A stretch of 64,000 nucleotides of DNA, from contig NZ_JABAIH010000005.1 in the NCBI RefSeq assembly GCF_012641395.1, positions 372,001 to 436,000 on the forward strand, in the 5' to 3' direction. Positions within the stretch are counted from its first letter, which is position 1. Every line of letters begins with the position of its first letter. Shown piece after piece: positions 9,407 to 18,215 of the stretch. The position numbers were made by a program, and so were the translations under genes. The notes beneath the pieces are model-generated. The model had not been told where the DNA came from, searched no databases, and saw only the letters and a list, made by a program, of their open reading frames with translations. The DNA comes from Rhizobium sp. P32RR-XVIII (GTDB lineage: Bacteria > Pseudomonadota > Alphaproteobacteria > Rhizobiales > Rhizobiaceae).

Positions 9407-9472
9407 ATCAGGACCGGTATGAGACGGTCAATCAGGCGGCACTTGAACCCGCCCTACGAACAGGAACTGGAA

Positions 9473-10228
9473 ATGCTTGAAATCAAAAATCTGCACGCCC
9501 GCATCGCCGAAGACGGCACCGAAATCATCCGCGGCCTGAACCTCACCGTGAAGGCCGGCGAAGTAGCCGCCATCATGGGCCCGAACGGCTCCGGAAAGTC
9601 GACGCTCTCCTACATTCTTGCGGGCCGCGAAGACTACGAAGTGACTGAAGGCGACATCCTTTACAATGGCGAGAGCATCCTCGAGCTCGACGCCGCCGAA
9701 CGTGCCGCCAAGGGCATTTTCCTCGCCTTCCAATATCCAGTCGAAATTCCGGGCGTTGCCACCATGCAGTTCCTGAAGGTCGCGATGAACGAACAGCGCA
9801 AGGCGCGCGGCGAGGAAGAGCTGAAGACGCCTGATTTCATGCGCCTCGTCAAGGACGCGGCCGGCAAACTGCAGATCAACACCGAAATGCTGAAGCGTCC
9901 CGTGAACGTCGGCTTCTCGGGCGGCGAGAAGAAGCGCGCCGAGATCCTGCAGATGGCGCTGTTGCAGCCGCAGCTCTGCGTGCTTGACGAGACCGACTCC
10001 GGCCTCGACATCGACGCTCTGAAGATCGTCGCCGACGGCGTCAACGCCCTGCGTTCGCCCGACCGTGCGGTCGTCGTCATTACCCACTACCAGCGCCTGC
10101 TCGATTACATCGTTCCGGACACCGTTCACGTTCTCTACAAGGGTCAGGTGGTCAAGTCCGGCGACAAGACGCTGGCCCATGAGCTCGAGGCAAACGGTTA
10201 CGCCGACATCATCGGGGCGGCAGCCTGA
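9473..10228 (+). CDS. sufC: Fe-S assembly ATPase SufC
   Basis: The ABC-type ATPase of SufBC2D drives conformational change of the scaffold. Walker A is GPNGSGKST (36-44), the signature is FSGGEKKR, and Walker B is VLDETDSGLDID; the 251-aa length is standard. The start ATG at 9473 follows GGAACTGGAA and begins the conserved MLEIKNLHA. The frame is open for 24 codons upstream, into the repeat of the GIY-YIG unit. It has a 22-bp gap to sufD. Confidence 0.97.
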   Translation: MLEIKNLHARIAEDGTEIIRGLNLTVKAGEVAAIMGPNGSGKSTLSYILAGREDYEVTEGDILYNGESILELDAAERAAKGIFLAFQYPVEIPGVATMQFLKVAMNEQRKARGEEELKTPDFMRLVKDAAGKLQINTEMLKRPVNVGFSGGEKKRAEILQMALLQPQLCVLDETDSGLDIDALKIVADGVNALRSPDRAVVVITHYQRLLDYIVPDTVHVLYKGQVVKSGDKTLAHELEANGYADIIGAAA

Positions 10229-10250
10229 TCAGGCGGAAAGGACCAGTCTC

Positions 10251-11525
10251 ATGAACATGCAGACGACGAGCCGCCTGACCGTTGCGGAAGCGGCGCTCAT
10301 CGAGGCTTTTAACAACCAGTTCGGCGACCTGCCCGGCGACGGCGCGGTTACCGCGACTCGCGACCGCCTTCTTGACGACCTGAAGAAGAGTGGCCTGCCG
10401 ACGCGGCGGATCGAGGCCTGGCACTATACCGATCTCAAGACTCTGCTTCGCGATATTCCGGCCGTTGCCGGCGATGCCGCCGCCAAGCAGATCGAGCCGC
10501 TGATCGAAGGATCTTCGGTTCTTTCGATCGTGCAGGGCCATGCAGACCCTAAAGCGACGGCCGGCGATCTCGGTATTTCGAGCTATACGCAGAGCCTGCT
10601 CGACGGTTCGGCTGCTGCGGCGCTCCGTGTCCTCGGCACAGATGATACCATCGGCAGCATCAACGGCAGCTTCGTGCGCGACGGCTACGTCGTGGACGTT
10701 CCGGCGGATACCGAATTTGACAAGCCGCTCGAGGTCGATATCACCCATGCCGGTGGGCAGATCCACACGCGCCTGCCGGTATCGTTCGGCGCAAACGTCA
10801 AGGCGACGGTCATCGAGCGTCACCAATCGGTGACCGGCGATGCGGCGCTCGTGTCTCACGTCAGTGACATCACCGTCGGTGAAGGCACGGAGCTCACCTG
10901 GATCATCCTGCAGCAGCAGGGCGCCGAAGACACCCACCTCGGCCAGATCCGCGTCGACCTCGGCGCCAACGCCAAGCTGAAGCTGTTCGTCATCAACGCC
11001 GGCGGCAAGCTGGTCCGGCAGGAACTGCATATCAAGGTAACGGGCGAGGGCGCCGATCTGACGCTTCGCGGCATCAACCTGCTCGGTGGCGATACCCACA
11101 CGGACGTCACCATGGTGCTGGGCCACGACGTGCCGCATACCAGCTCGACGGACGTCATCCGCAACGTCGTTTTCGACCGCGCCAGGGGCGTCTTCCAGGG
11201 CATGATCCGGGTCGCTCCGGACGCGCAGAAAACCGATGCCAGAATGGCCTGCAACACGCTGCTGATGTCTGATGATGCGGAGTTCTCGGTGAAGCCGGAG
11301 CTCGAAATCTTCGCCGACGACGTCCAGTGCGGCCACGGGGCGACCGTCGCCGATATCGACGACAACCATCTCTTCTACCTGCTGTCGCGCGGCATTCCCG
11401 ATAAGAAGGCGCGGGCGATGCTTGTCAACGCCTTCGTGGCGGAGATTGTCGAAGAGCTGGAAGACGAAGCCCTGGTCGAGGCGCTGGAAGGCGTCATTTC
11501 GGCCTGGCTCGAAAAGCACGCCTGA
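10251..11525 (+). CDS. sufD: Fe-S cluster assembly protein SufD
   Basis: SufD pairs with SufB in the SufBC2D scaffold and is needed for iron entry. The 424-aa protein ends with the helical segment HLFYLLSRGIPDKKARAMLVN that mirrors the SufB C terminus, and carries the conserved MACNTLLMSDDAEFSVKPELEI region. The start ATG at 10251 (MNMQTTSRL) is preceded by GGAAAGGA. A 13-bp gap separates it from sufS. Confidence 0.96.
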   Translation: MNMQTTSRLTVAEAALIEAFNNQFGDLPGDGAVTATRDRLLDDLKKSGLPTRRIEAWHYTDLKTLLRDIPAVAGDAAAKQIEPLIEGSSVLSIVQGHADPKATAGDLGISSYTQSLLDGSAAAALRVLGTDDTIGSINGSFVRDGYVVDVPADTEFDKPLEVDITHAGGQIHTRLPVSFGANVKATVIERHQSVTGDAALVSHVSDITVGEGTELTWIILQQQGAEDTHLGQIRVDLGANAKLKLFVINAGGKLVRQELHIKVTGEGADLTLRGINLLGGDTHTDVTMVLGHDVPHTSSTDVIRNVVFDRARGVFQGMIRVAPDAQKTDARMACNTLLMSDDAEFSVKPELEIFADDVQCGHGATVADIDDNHLFYLLSRGIPDKKARAMLVNAFVAEIVEELEDEALVEALEGVISAWLEKHA

Positions 11526-11538
11526 TCGGACAAGAGCC

Positions 11539-12780
11539 ATGGACAAGATAGTACCGGCAACCAGCTACGACGTCGAAGCCATCCGCAAGGATTTCCCGAT
11601 CCTTGCGAGGGAGGTCTATGGGAAGCCGCTGGTTTATCTGGACAACGGCGCCTCCGCTCAGAAACCGCAGGCGGTCATCGACGCAATCTCGCATACCTAT
11701 TCGAACGAGTATGCGAACGTCCACCGCGGCCTGCACTTCCTCTCGAACGCCGCCACCGAGGCCTATGAGGGAGCCCGCGAAAAGGTGCGCCGCTTCCTGA
11801 ACGCGCCTGATGTCAATGACATCATCTTCACCAAATCATCGACAGAGGCGATCAATACGGTCGCCTATGGTTGGGGCATGCCGAAGATCGGCGAGGGCGA
11901 CGAGATCGTCGTCTCGATCATGGAGCATCACTCCAACATCGTGCCCTGGCATTTCATTCGCGAGCAGCAGGGCGCCAAGCTCGTCTGGGTTCCGGTCGAT
12001 GACGAGGGCGCGTTCCACATCGAGGACTTCGAGAAGAGCCTAACGGAACGCACCAAGCTCGTCGCCATCACACATATGTCGAATGCGCTGGGCACCCTCG
12101 TTCCGGTCAAGGAAGTCTGCCGCATTGCCCATGAGCGCGGCATTCCGGTGCTGATCGACGGTTCGCAAGGCGCGGTCCACCTGCCTGTCGATGTCCAGGA
12201 TATCGATTGCGACTGGTATGTGATGACCGGCCACAAGCTTTACGGTCCTTCGGGGATCGGCGTGCTTTACGGTAAGAAGGATCGGCTTCGGGAGATGCGT
12301 CCCTTCCAGGGCGGCGGCGAGATGATCTTCGAGGTGACGGAAGACAACGTTACTTACAACGATCCGCCGCATCGTTTCGAAGCAGGCACGCCGCCGATCG
12401 TTCAGGCGATCGGCCTCGGCTATGCGCTGGACTACATGGAAAAAGTCGGCCGCGAGGCGATCTCGCGCCATGAAGCCGATCTGACGGCCTATGCCACCGA
12501 ACGGTTGCGGTCGATCAACTCACTGCGTGTTTTCGGAACGGCGCCGGGCAAGGGCGGTATCTTCGCCTTCGAGCTGGCCGGCCTACACGCGCACGACGTG
12601 TCGATGGTTATCGACCGGCAGGGCGTTGCGGTTCGCGCCGGCACCCATTGCGCCATGCCGCTCTTGAAACGGTTTGGCGTCACCTCCACATGCCGAGCAT
12701 CCTTCGGCATGTACAACACGCGCGCCGAGGTTGATGCCCTGGCCGATGCGCTGGAATATGCGCGCAAGTTCTTTGCCTGA
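11539..12780 (+). CDS. sufS: Cysteine desulfurase SufS
   Basis: The class II (SufS/CsdA type) desulfurase of the operon, called sufS1 in Agrobacterium. The PLP lysine is in TGHKLYGPSG (Lys233), and the active-site Cys in RAGTHCAMPL (Cys371) is in the short loop typical of SufS. At 413 aa it is full length. No sufE is present in the operon, so the sulfur acceptor must be encoded elsewhere or differ. The start at 11539 leaves 13 bp after sufD. Together with sufS2, the operon carries one desulfurase of each class. Confidence 0.96.
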   Translation: MDKIVPATSYDVEAIRKDFPILAREVYGKPLVYLDNGASAQKPQAVIDAISHTYSNEYANVHRGLHFLSNAATEAYEGAREKVRRFLNAPDVNDIIFTKSSTEAINTVAYGWGMPKIGEGDEIVVSIMEHHSNIVPWHFIREQQGAKLVWVPVDDEGAFHIEDFEKSLTERTKLVAITHMSNALGTLVPVKEVCRIAHERGIPVLIDGSQGAVHLPVDVQDIDCDWYVMTGHKLYGPSGIGVLYGKKDRLREMRPFQGGGEMIFEVTEDNVTYNDPPHRFEAGTPPIVQAIGLGYALDYMEKVGREAISRHEADLTAYATERLRSINSLRVFGTAPGKGGIFAFELAGLHAHDVSMVIDRQGVAVRAGTHCAMPLLKRFGVTSTCRASFGMYNTRAEVDALADALEYARKFFA

Positions 12781-12790
12781 GGAGTGCCTT

Positions 12791-13171
12791 ATGAGCCTGG
12801 ACGAAAGCGAACAGAAAATCGACGTGCGCGAGGGCATCGTGCATTCGAGCATTCCGGCCGACGAGCTGGCGCGCCTCAGTGATGACGTCATTAGCGCGCT
12901 GAAGACCGTCTACGACCCGGAAATCCCGGCCGATATCTTTGAACTCGGCCTGGTCTACAAGATCGACATCGAAGACGACCGCATGGTGAAGATCGTCATG
13001 ACGCTGACGGCGCCAGGATGCCCGGTAGCCGGCGAAATGCCGGGCTGGGTCGAAAACGCCGTCGGTGCCGTCGAAGGCGTTTCTGGCGTCGAAGTCGAGA
13101 TGACCTTCGATCCGCCGTGGACGCCGGACCGCATGTCGGAAGAGGCGCAGGTCGCCGTCGGTTGGTACTAG
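12791..13171 (+). CDS. sufT: SufT/MIP18-family (DUF59) Fe-S assembly factor
   Basis: A 126-aa DUF59/MIP18 protein with the family core TVYDPEIPADIFELGLVY and a TLTAPGCPVAGEMP segment holding the conserved Cys. SufT-like proteins assist Fe-S maturation or carriage; in Agrobacterium the equivalent gene is called sufX. It starts 10 bp after sufS, with the RBS GAGGAG, so it is co-transcribed. Its last base touches a rhizobial palindrome. Confidence 0.9.
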   Translation: MSLDESEQKIDVREGIVHSSIPADELARLSDDVISALKTVYDPEIPADIFELGLVYKIDIEDDRMVKIVMTLTAPGCPVAGEMPGWVENAVGAVEGVSGVEVEMTFDPPWTPDRMSEEAQVAVGWY

Positions 13172-13213
13172 CATGACCCCGAAAAGTTGCAGACTTTTCG
13201 GACAGGATCATGC
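13171..13213. repeat. Rhizobial intergenic palindrome (GCATGA..TCATGC type)
   Basis: Outer arms GCATGACCC and GGATCATGC and inner arms CGAAAAGT and ACTTTTCG fold into one long interrupted palindrome around TGCAG. Palindromes of this form are frequent between genes in Rhizobiales (RIME-like elements, from memory). It begins on the last base of the sufT stop codon and lies before sufA. Confidence 0.6.
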
Positions 13214-13306
13214 GGCGGACTGGTATTGATCGGTTAAGCTGCTGGCACTACATTTGAATCGTGAAACGCCGGACCTTGAATCCGTGCGCGGAAGGAGAAG
13301 AGGCCG

Positions 13307-13702
13307 ATGGGCTTTGCAGTAATGAGCATGACGGAAACCGCCGCAAGCCGCGTCAAGGCGATCGTCGAGAATTCCGGGCCGGATGCCAAGGGCATCCGCG
13401 TCGGCATCAAGAAGGGCGGTTGCGCCGGGATGGAATATACCATCGATCTGGTGACCGAACCGAATGCCAAGGACGACCTGATCGAGCGCGACGGCGCCAA
13501 GGTCTGGGTCGAGCCGTCTGCGGTGCTCTACCTGCTCGGCACGGAGATGGGCTTCGAGATGACGACCCTGCGCTCCGGCTTCATCTTCACGAACCCGAAC
13601 CAGACGTCCGCCTGTGGCTGCGGCGAATCCGTGGAGCTGAAACCGGCGGATCTGGCAGCGCTTGCCGCTCGTGGCGATGCGGTGGTCCCTGCGGCGCACT
13701 AA
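13307..13702 (+). CDS. sufA: Fe-S carrier SufA (HesB/IscA family)
   Basis: An A-type carrier that passes Fe-S clusters to target proteins. The three conserved cysteines are in KKGGCAGMEY and in the C-terminal CGCGES. At 131 aa it is slightly long, with a short Ala-rich tail. The ATG at 13307 follows GAAGGAGAAGAGG. It is the last gene of the suf operon and is followed by a terminator. The 135-bp gap before it, with the palindrome, could allow separate control. Confidence 0.93.
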   Translation: MGFAVMSMTETAASRVKAIVENSGPDAKGIRVGIKKGGCAGMEYTIDLVTEPNAKDDLIERDGAKVWVEPSAVLYLLGTEMGFEMTTLRSGFIFTNPNQTSACGCGESVELKPADLAALAARGDAVVPAAH

Positions 13703-13726
13703 CGCTTTCGGGATCGAGATCCGAAG

Positions 13727-13757
13727 AGCCGCCAGCGATGGCGGCTTTGTTATTTTT
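13727..13757 (+). terminator. Intrinsic terminator of the suf operon
   Basis: A 7-bp stem AGCCGCC / GGCGGCT with a 6-base loop is followed by a T-rich run (TTTGTTATTTTT). It lies 25 bp after the sufA stop. Confidence 0.8.
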
Positions 13758-13795
13758 GATTTGCCCCTTTTCGGCGCCAAACCAGTTTCTGCCGT

Positions 13796-14425
13796 ATGAT
13801 CATCGAAACGCTGCTTGTGCTTTTCGTCAAAGGCGCTTTGCTTGGCCTTGTCGTCACCGCGCCGCCAGGCCCGATCGCGACGCTGTGCATCAATCGCAGC
13901 CTTCATCGCGGGTTCGGTTCGGGGGTGGCGATCGGCATTGGCGCGGCGCTGGGGGATTCCTGTTACGCGCTGGTTGCCGCGGCAGGGCTTGCGATGGTGT
14001 CTGATGCCCTGGATTCTTATTCCCTGCCGATTGCGGCGGCCGGTGGTATCGTGCTCATCGTTCTTGGCATCCGCGATCTTATGACGCCGCCGGCAGAGGC
14101 GGTGGAAGTCGGCGCCCGCAATTTTTTTCGGACCGTCGTGTCAACCTTCCTGCTGGCAATTTCCAATCCCGGCGCGTTTCTATCCTTCGGCGGCCTCTTT
14201 GCGGGGCTGGGCCTGGTGAACGGCAATACGGTGACGGAGACCGCGGCGATCGTCACCGGTGTGTTCTTCGGCGCGATGGTCTGGTGGACGGCGTTGAGCG
14301 CGGCGGTCAATCTCGCCCGCGACAGGATTTCAAGCGATCTGACGCTGCTGATCCGACGCATCTCCGGCGGCCTGATTATCGCCTTCGGTGTCGTCGTGCT
14401 CGGTTATGCCGGGACGCTGCTGTAA
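13796..14425 (+). CDS. LysE/RhtB-family exporter
   Basis: A 209-aa inner-membrane protein with about six hydrophobic segments. The first loop has the family motif VTAPPGPIATLC near residue 21-32, and a second conserved part reads AISNPGAFLSFGGLFAGLG. LysE-type proteins export amino acids or related small molecules; the substrate is unknown. It begins after the suf terminator and so is probably transcribed separately. Confidence 0.85.
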   Translation: MIIETLLVLFVKGALLGLVVTAPPGPIATLCINRSLHRGFGSGVAIGIGAALGDSCYALVAAAGLAMVSDALDSYSLPIAAAGGIVLIVLGIRDLMTPPAEAVEVGARNFFRTVVSTFLLAISNPGAFLSFGGLFAGLGLVNGNTVTETAAIVTGVFFGAMVWWTALSAAVNLARDRISSDLTLLIRRISGGLIIAFGVVVLGYAGTLL

Positions 14426-14480
14426 CGCGCTTTCATCGCTGATGATCGAGGCGATGCGCGGGATCGGCGGGCGCGCTTTC

Positions 14481-14786
14481 CTAATCCCGCTTTATGCTCA
14501 TCAGCACGTCCCACATGTCCGCACCTGTCTCGAACACGCTGGCGCTGGCGGCAAAGCTCTGCTTGGCTTGGAGCAGGTCTGTCAGTTCGGTGGCCGGATC
14601 GACTTCGCCATCGGTCTGGCTGACGATCGCCTGAACGCCATTCGGGGAGAGGGATTGCAGGCGGGTATTCAGCGCCTGGTACCCGGGCGTACTGGCATTC
14701 GCAACATTGTTGGCAATTGCGCTTACGCGCGTCGTCTGCGCCAGCATTCCCGAAAGAGCGGTACTCGTGATGCCTGATATGCTCAT
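14481..14786 (-). CDS. Orphan mini flagellar rod/hook-like protein (FlgB/FlgC type)
   Basis: The 101-aa protein has both ends of a flagellar axial protein but almost no middle. The N-terminal SGMLAQTTRVSAIANNVANASTPGY region matches the rod/hook consensus (ANNVANxxTPGY), and the C-terminal part VDPATELTDLLQAKQSF is like the heptad helix of FlgC. FlgC itself is about 135 aa. No other flagellar gene is nearby. It could be a flagellar export substrate, a reduced paralogue or a decayed copy; the intact frame and both helices argue for function. Confidence 0.75.
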   Translation of the reverse strand: MSISGITSTALSGMLAQTTRVSAIANNVANASTPGYQALNTRLQSLSPNGVQAIVSQTDGEVDPATELTDLLQAKQSFAASASVFETGADMWDVLMSIKRD

Positions 14787-15319
14787 CGGTCCTATCCCTG
14801 AAAGGTTAGATGGAGCCTTTCTACAGGCAGGAGCTTAGGGAATGCTGAAGGGGCTGGGTTAGCGAAGAGCTGCAAGCAGGCGCGCATTATCGCGGTTTCT
14901 GTATTGTATTGGCACGGAACTCAGCCGACAGCGCCTGCTTCTCGGCGGAACCGGCCCACCGTGGGTTTCGGCATTCCTTCATACCAAAGGATGCGGCCAC
15001 TCGCGTGCGACGAGAGCTTTCAATCTGGCAGTGAAGGTAAAGATGTGCCATATTCGCGCTTAGGACGACTGCCTACACTGGGGCAGACGCCAGAGCGAGC
15101 ATTTTATCGCTAGCCATTGACGCTTCGATGGCGGGGACGCCTATCGCCACCTTATGGCGACTAATCAGAGCTGCATTCACATACCCAGTATATCCCGCTG
15201 TGCCGGCCGCCGCGCCGCGCAGTTTCACAAACTCAGATCGTCGCAGACATGAGGGTGTGTACCCTTATGCTGTGAGAAGACAATCGCGATTTAGACCAAG
15301 TGAAACGGAGGGTATAATC
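14787..15319 (+). other. Gene-poor stretch upstream of the arylsulfatase
   Basis: About 530 bp lie between the divergent flagellar-like gene and the sulfatase. Short frames here have no recognisable protein character, and the open frame fused to the sulfatase upstream of 15320 lacks a signal peptide. No clear terminator or operator was seen; promoters for both neighbours must lie here. Confidence 0.4.
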
Positions 15320-17002
15320 ATGAGTAGCACGAGAAATCTTTGCCTTGGTTTGCTGGCTTCCGCGTTCGCCACCGCGCTGGGTGCGCCGACTGTCGCACAG
15401 CAGCAGCCAAAACCTAACATCCTTGTCATTATGGGCGACGATATCGGCTGGTTCAACCTTGGCGCCTATCACCGCGGAATCATGTCCGGGAAGACGCCCA
15501 ACCTCGACAAGCTGGCGTCCGAAGGCATGATGTTCACCGACTATTATGCAGAGGCGAGTTGCACTGCCGGCCGGGCGAGTTTCATCACCGGAGAAATTCC
15601 ATTGCGTACCGGCCTGACGACTGTTGGTCAGGCGGGCGCGGACGTTGGCATGCCTGACAAGGCGGCAACCCTAGCCGCCGTTCTCAAGAACGAGGGATAT
15701 GCCACCGGTCAGTTCGGCAAGAACCATCTTGGCGACTTGAACAAGTATCTGCCGACACTGCATGGCTTCGATGAGTTCTTTGGCTATCTCTATCACCTCG
15801 ATGCGATGTCAGACCCCTATTGGTATTCGTTTCCGAATGACCAATCGTACCGGGATAAAGTCGGGCCGCGCAATTTGGTCCACACCTTTGCAATGGACAC
15901 GGACGACACGACCGAGCAGCCGCGCTGGGGCAAGATCGGCAAGCAGAGGATCGTGGACGAGGGTCCCCTGGCACCATATCCCGACATGTCCAACGTGCCG
16001 AACATGCATGACGTCATGCCCAAGGCCAAGTACGACATGGGCACGTTCGACGAAGTGCTGGTCAAGGCTTCGTGCGACTTCATGGACAAAGCCAAGACTG
16101 ACGCCAAGCCGTTTTTCGTCTGGCACAACACGACGCGCATGCACGTCTGGACTTTTCTGTCGCCTAAATACCAAGCCCTCATGAACAGCGACTCCAACTA
16201 TGGCCTTGAGGAAGCCGGAGTGGCGCAGCTTGATGACAACGTCGGCGCTCTTCTCAAATGCGTGGAAGATGCGGGCGAGACCGACAACACCATTGTCGTC
16301 TTCACGACCGACAATGGGGCGGAGGTGTTTACCTGGCCCGATGGCGGCATGACCCCGTTCAAGGGCACCAAGGGTACCGTGATGGAAGGTGGCTTCCGCG
16401 CACCGGCCATCATTCGCTGGCCGGGCAAGGTCAGGCCGGGTACCGTCGAGAATGGTATATTTTCGGCCCTGGATTGGTTCCCGACGCTGGCGGCGGCCGC
16501 TGGCAACACCGAGATCACCGACCAGCTGCTTAAAGGTGTGAAGCTGGGCGATACGACCTACAAGAACCATCTTGATGGCTACAATCAGATGGACCTGTTG
16601 ATGGGCAAATCACCATCCGCGCGGCATGAGTTTTTCTACTTCGCCGGCCCTGCTCTCGGGGCAGTTCGGATCGATAACTTCAAGTTCCAGTTCTTGCAGC
16701 AGCCGCAGGGCTGGCCCGGCGGAAAGGTAACGACGGACATGCCCACCATGGTCAATATCCGTCAGGATCCCTTCGAGCGGACACCATCGATTGGCGAGCA
16801 AAGCCTCAATGACCTCGGCGGAGGTTACATGAATGACTTCTTTGCCCGCGAGTTCTGGCGCTTCGTCAGCGTCCAGCAGGAAGTCGGGAAACTTGCCCTC
16901 ACGGCAGTTGACTACCCGCCGATGCAGGACCCGGCTTCCTTCAATCTCGATGCTGTGAAGAGGCAGATCGACGCGGCCATCCGGAACAAGCCGGGCAACT
17001 AG
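15320..17002 (+). CDS. Secreted arylsulfatase with CTAGR motif
   Basis: A 560-aa sulfatase of the alkaline-phosphatase superfamily that should cleave sulfate esters in the periplasm. Residues 1-26 form a signal peptide (LGLLASAFATALGAPTVAQ). Metal-binding Asp pair Asp40-Asp41 (GDDIGW) is present, and the residue converted to formylglycine is Cys81 in SCTAGRASF. Ala replaces the Pro of the classical CxPxR motif, a variant found in some bacterial sulfatases. Later GKNHLGD, TTDNGAE and GTKGTVMEGGFRAP fit the family. The start is set by GGAGGG 8 bases before the ATG. No sulfatase-maturing enzyme gene is in the window. Confidence 0.88.
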   Translation: MSSTRNLCLGLLASAFATALGAPTVAQQQPKPNILVIMGDDIGWFNLGAYHRGIMSGKTPNLDKLASEGMMFTDYYAEASCTAGRASFITGEIPLRTGLTTVGQAGADVGMPDKAATLAAVLKNEGYATGQFGKNHLGDLNKYLPTLHGFDEFFGYLYHLDAMSDPYWYSFPNDQSYRDKVGPRNLVHTFAMDTDDTTEQPRWGKIGKQRIVDEGPLAPYPDMSNVPNMHDVMPKAKYDMGTFDEVLVKASCDFMDKAKTDAKPFFVWHNTTRMHVWTFLSPKYQALMNSDSNYGLEEAGVAQLDDNVGALLKCVEDAGETDNTIVVFTTDNGAEVFTWPDGGMTPFKGTKGTVMEGGFRAPAIIRWPGKVRPGTVENGIFSALDWFPTLAAAAGNTEITDQLLKGVKLGDTTYKNHLDGYNQMDLLMGKSPSARHEFFYFAGPALGAVRIDNFKFQFLQQPQGWPGGKVTTDMPTMVNIRQDPFERTPSIGEQSLNDLGGGYMNDFFAREFWRFVSVQQEVGKLALTAVDYPPMQDPASFNLDAVKRQIDAAIRNKPGN

Positions 17003-17075
17003 TCGAGTGCGGTCAAGACCACGGGCGGCCCGGAAGGGCTGCCCTGTTCTCCTGAACGCGCAGGCGCCCGTCGGT

Positions 17076-18086
17076 CTATTGCCAGTTATCCCAGCCGTAG
17101 CGAACCACGCCGACCATCGGACCGCCGCCGGCGAATACGCCGCGAACGGGATCCCATCCATCGGCCTCGTAGCCGCTCTTGACGCCGCCGACACGAGGGT
17201 CGCCGTCGATCCAGTCCCAGAGCGGACCGCCCGACCAGCCGCCGGCGAAGGCGGTGGAATAATCGACCTCCAGTTCCAGGCTGTCGTTGTCGTCGCCATC
17301 GATATCCTCGATGTCAATGTTGACGTCCATCACCGGATCCTGTCCACTCATATAGACTGAGGGATAGCCGATGCTGAGCCAGCGGCGGTCGTAATATTTG
17401 TCCTCGTCGCCGAAGGACTGCGAGCCCATCCAGCCGACACGCTCGCCGAGCGGGGCATAGAGGCGGCAGATGACGTAGTCGAGACCGTAGGGATCCTCAT
17501 GCGGCCGATATCCGTGAACCGATTGCACGTAGGAGCGTCCATAGGGCTCAAGGCCGCTGACGTAGCCGGGCGAAAAGCGCATCCACCAGCCTTCTGGCGG
17601 ATGATCCCATGGCATCAGGTGGCTGGCAGTCAACATCAGATTTGGCCCAACCAGCGTGCCCGTGCCCCAGCCGAGAGGACGATCGAAACTCGTTCCGTGG
17701 CCATACTCGACGCGGCCGACGGTGGAATAAGGATAAAGGCAAGGCGGCAGTTCCGATCGGCTCAACGTCTTCATCACCGGCAGCCCAAGAAGCAGGAGCG
17801 TGGTGGCGCGAGGGAAGGCCATGGCGTTGGGCCGGCGGGCGCGGGGCCGAAATGGTATGAGGGGCGGTAGATGGGTGAGCGTTGTCCAGGCGGGGCGATA
17901 ACCCTCGATGATCCCCGCTGTCGGCATCTTGAGCGCCGTGATTGGCTCCAGCACGGCATCTTTGCCGCTCTGTCCCTCGCAGGCTTTGCCGGCGACCTGT
18001 TCGGTCAGGATCGCTTTCTTGATATCGTCGGGGAAGGGCTCCGTCGCTGGCTGGTCGGGGAGTGCCCACAATTCCATAGCGTCCAT
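17076..18086 (-). CDS. Trypsin-like serine protease with N-terminal extension
   Basis: The C-terminal ~220 residues form a chymotrypsin-fold protease of the V8/Glu-specific-like group. The triad is His156 (LTASHLM), Asp203 (GLDYVI) and Ser285 (GWSGGPL). Residues 1-110 are an unusual extension with acidic and proline-rich parts and a weak hydrophobic stretch (TTLLLLGLPV, 95-104); no N-terminal signal peptide is visible. The start ATG at 18086 has a strong GAGAGGAGAG ribosome site, while the longer frame to 18170 does not. A propeptide is one explanation. Substrate is unknown. Confidence 0.8.
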   Translation of the reverse strand: MDAMELWALPDQPATEPFPDDIKKAILTEQVAGKACEGQSGKDAVLEPITALKMPTAGIIEGYRPAWTTLTHLPPLIPFRPRARRPNAMAFPRATTLLLLGLPVMKTLSRSELPPCLYPYSTVGRVEYGHGTSFDRPLGWGTGTLVGPNLMLTASHLMPWDHPPEGWWMRFSPGYVSGLEPYGRSYVQSVHGYRPHEDPYGLDYVICRLYAPLGERVGWMGSQSFGDEDKYYDRRWLSIGYPSVYMSGQDPVMDVNIDIEDIDGDDNDSLELEVDYSTAFAGGWSGGPLWDWIDGDPRVGGVKSGYEADGWDPVRGVFAGGGPMVGVVRYGWDNWQ

Positions 18087-18215
18087 CGTACTCTCCTCTC
18101 CTGTTCGAGCACTCAGAATATGAAAACATGCTAATGTTTTAAAGGCAATCTGGGGGCGATGCCTTGGCAATCTTCCAGTCGAGGTTTACCATCTGTTCGG
18201 CAGATGGAGGCTCGC

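Noticed and set aside
8971..9472. Homing-endonuclease insertion disrupting sufB or sufC
   Set aside because: Both flanking genes are full length with normal ends and starts, so the unit is intergenic, not a homing insertion in a coding site.
14904..15113. 69-codon frame upstream of the arylsulfatase
   Set aside because: No ribosome site, Arg/Pro-rich random-like translation and no relation to neighbours.
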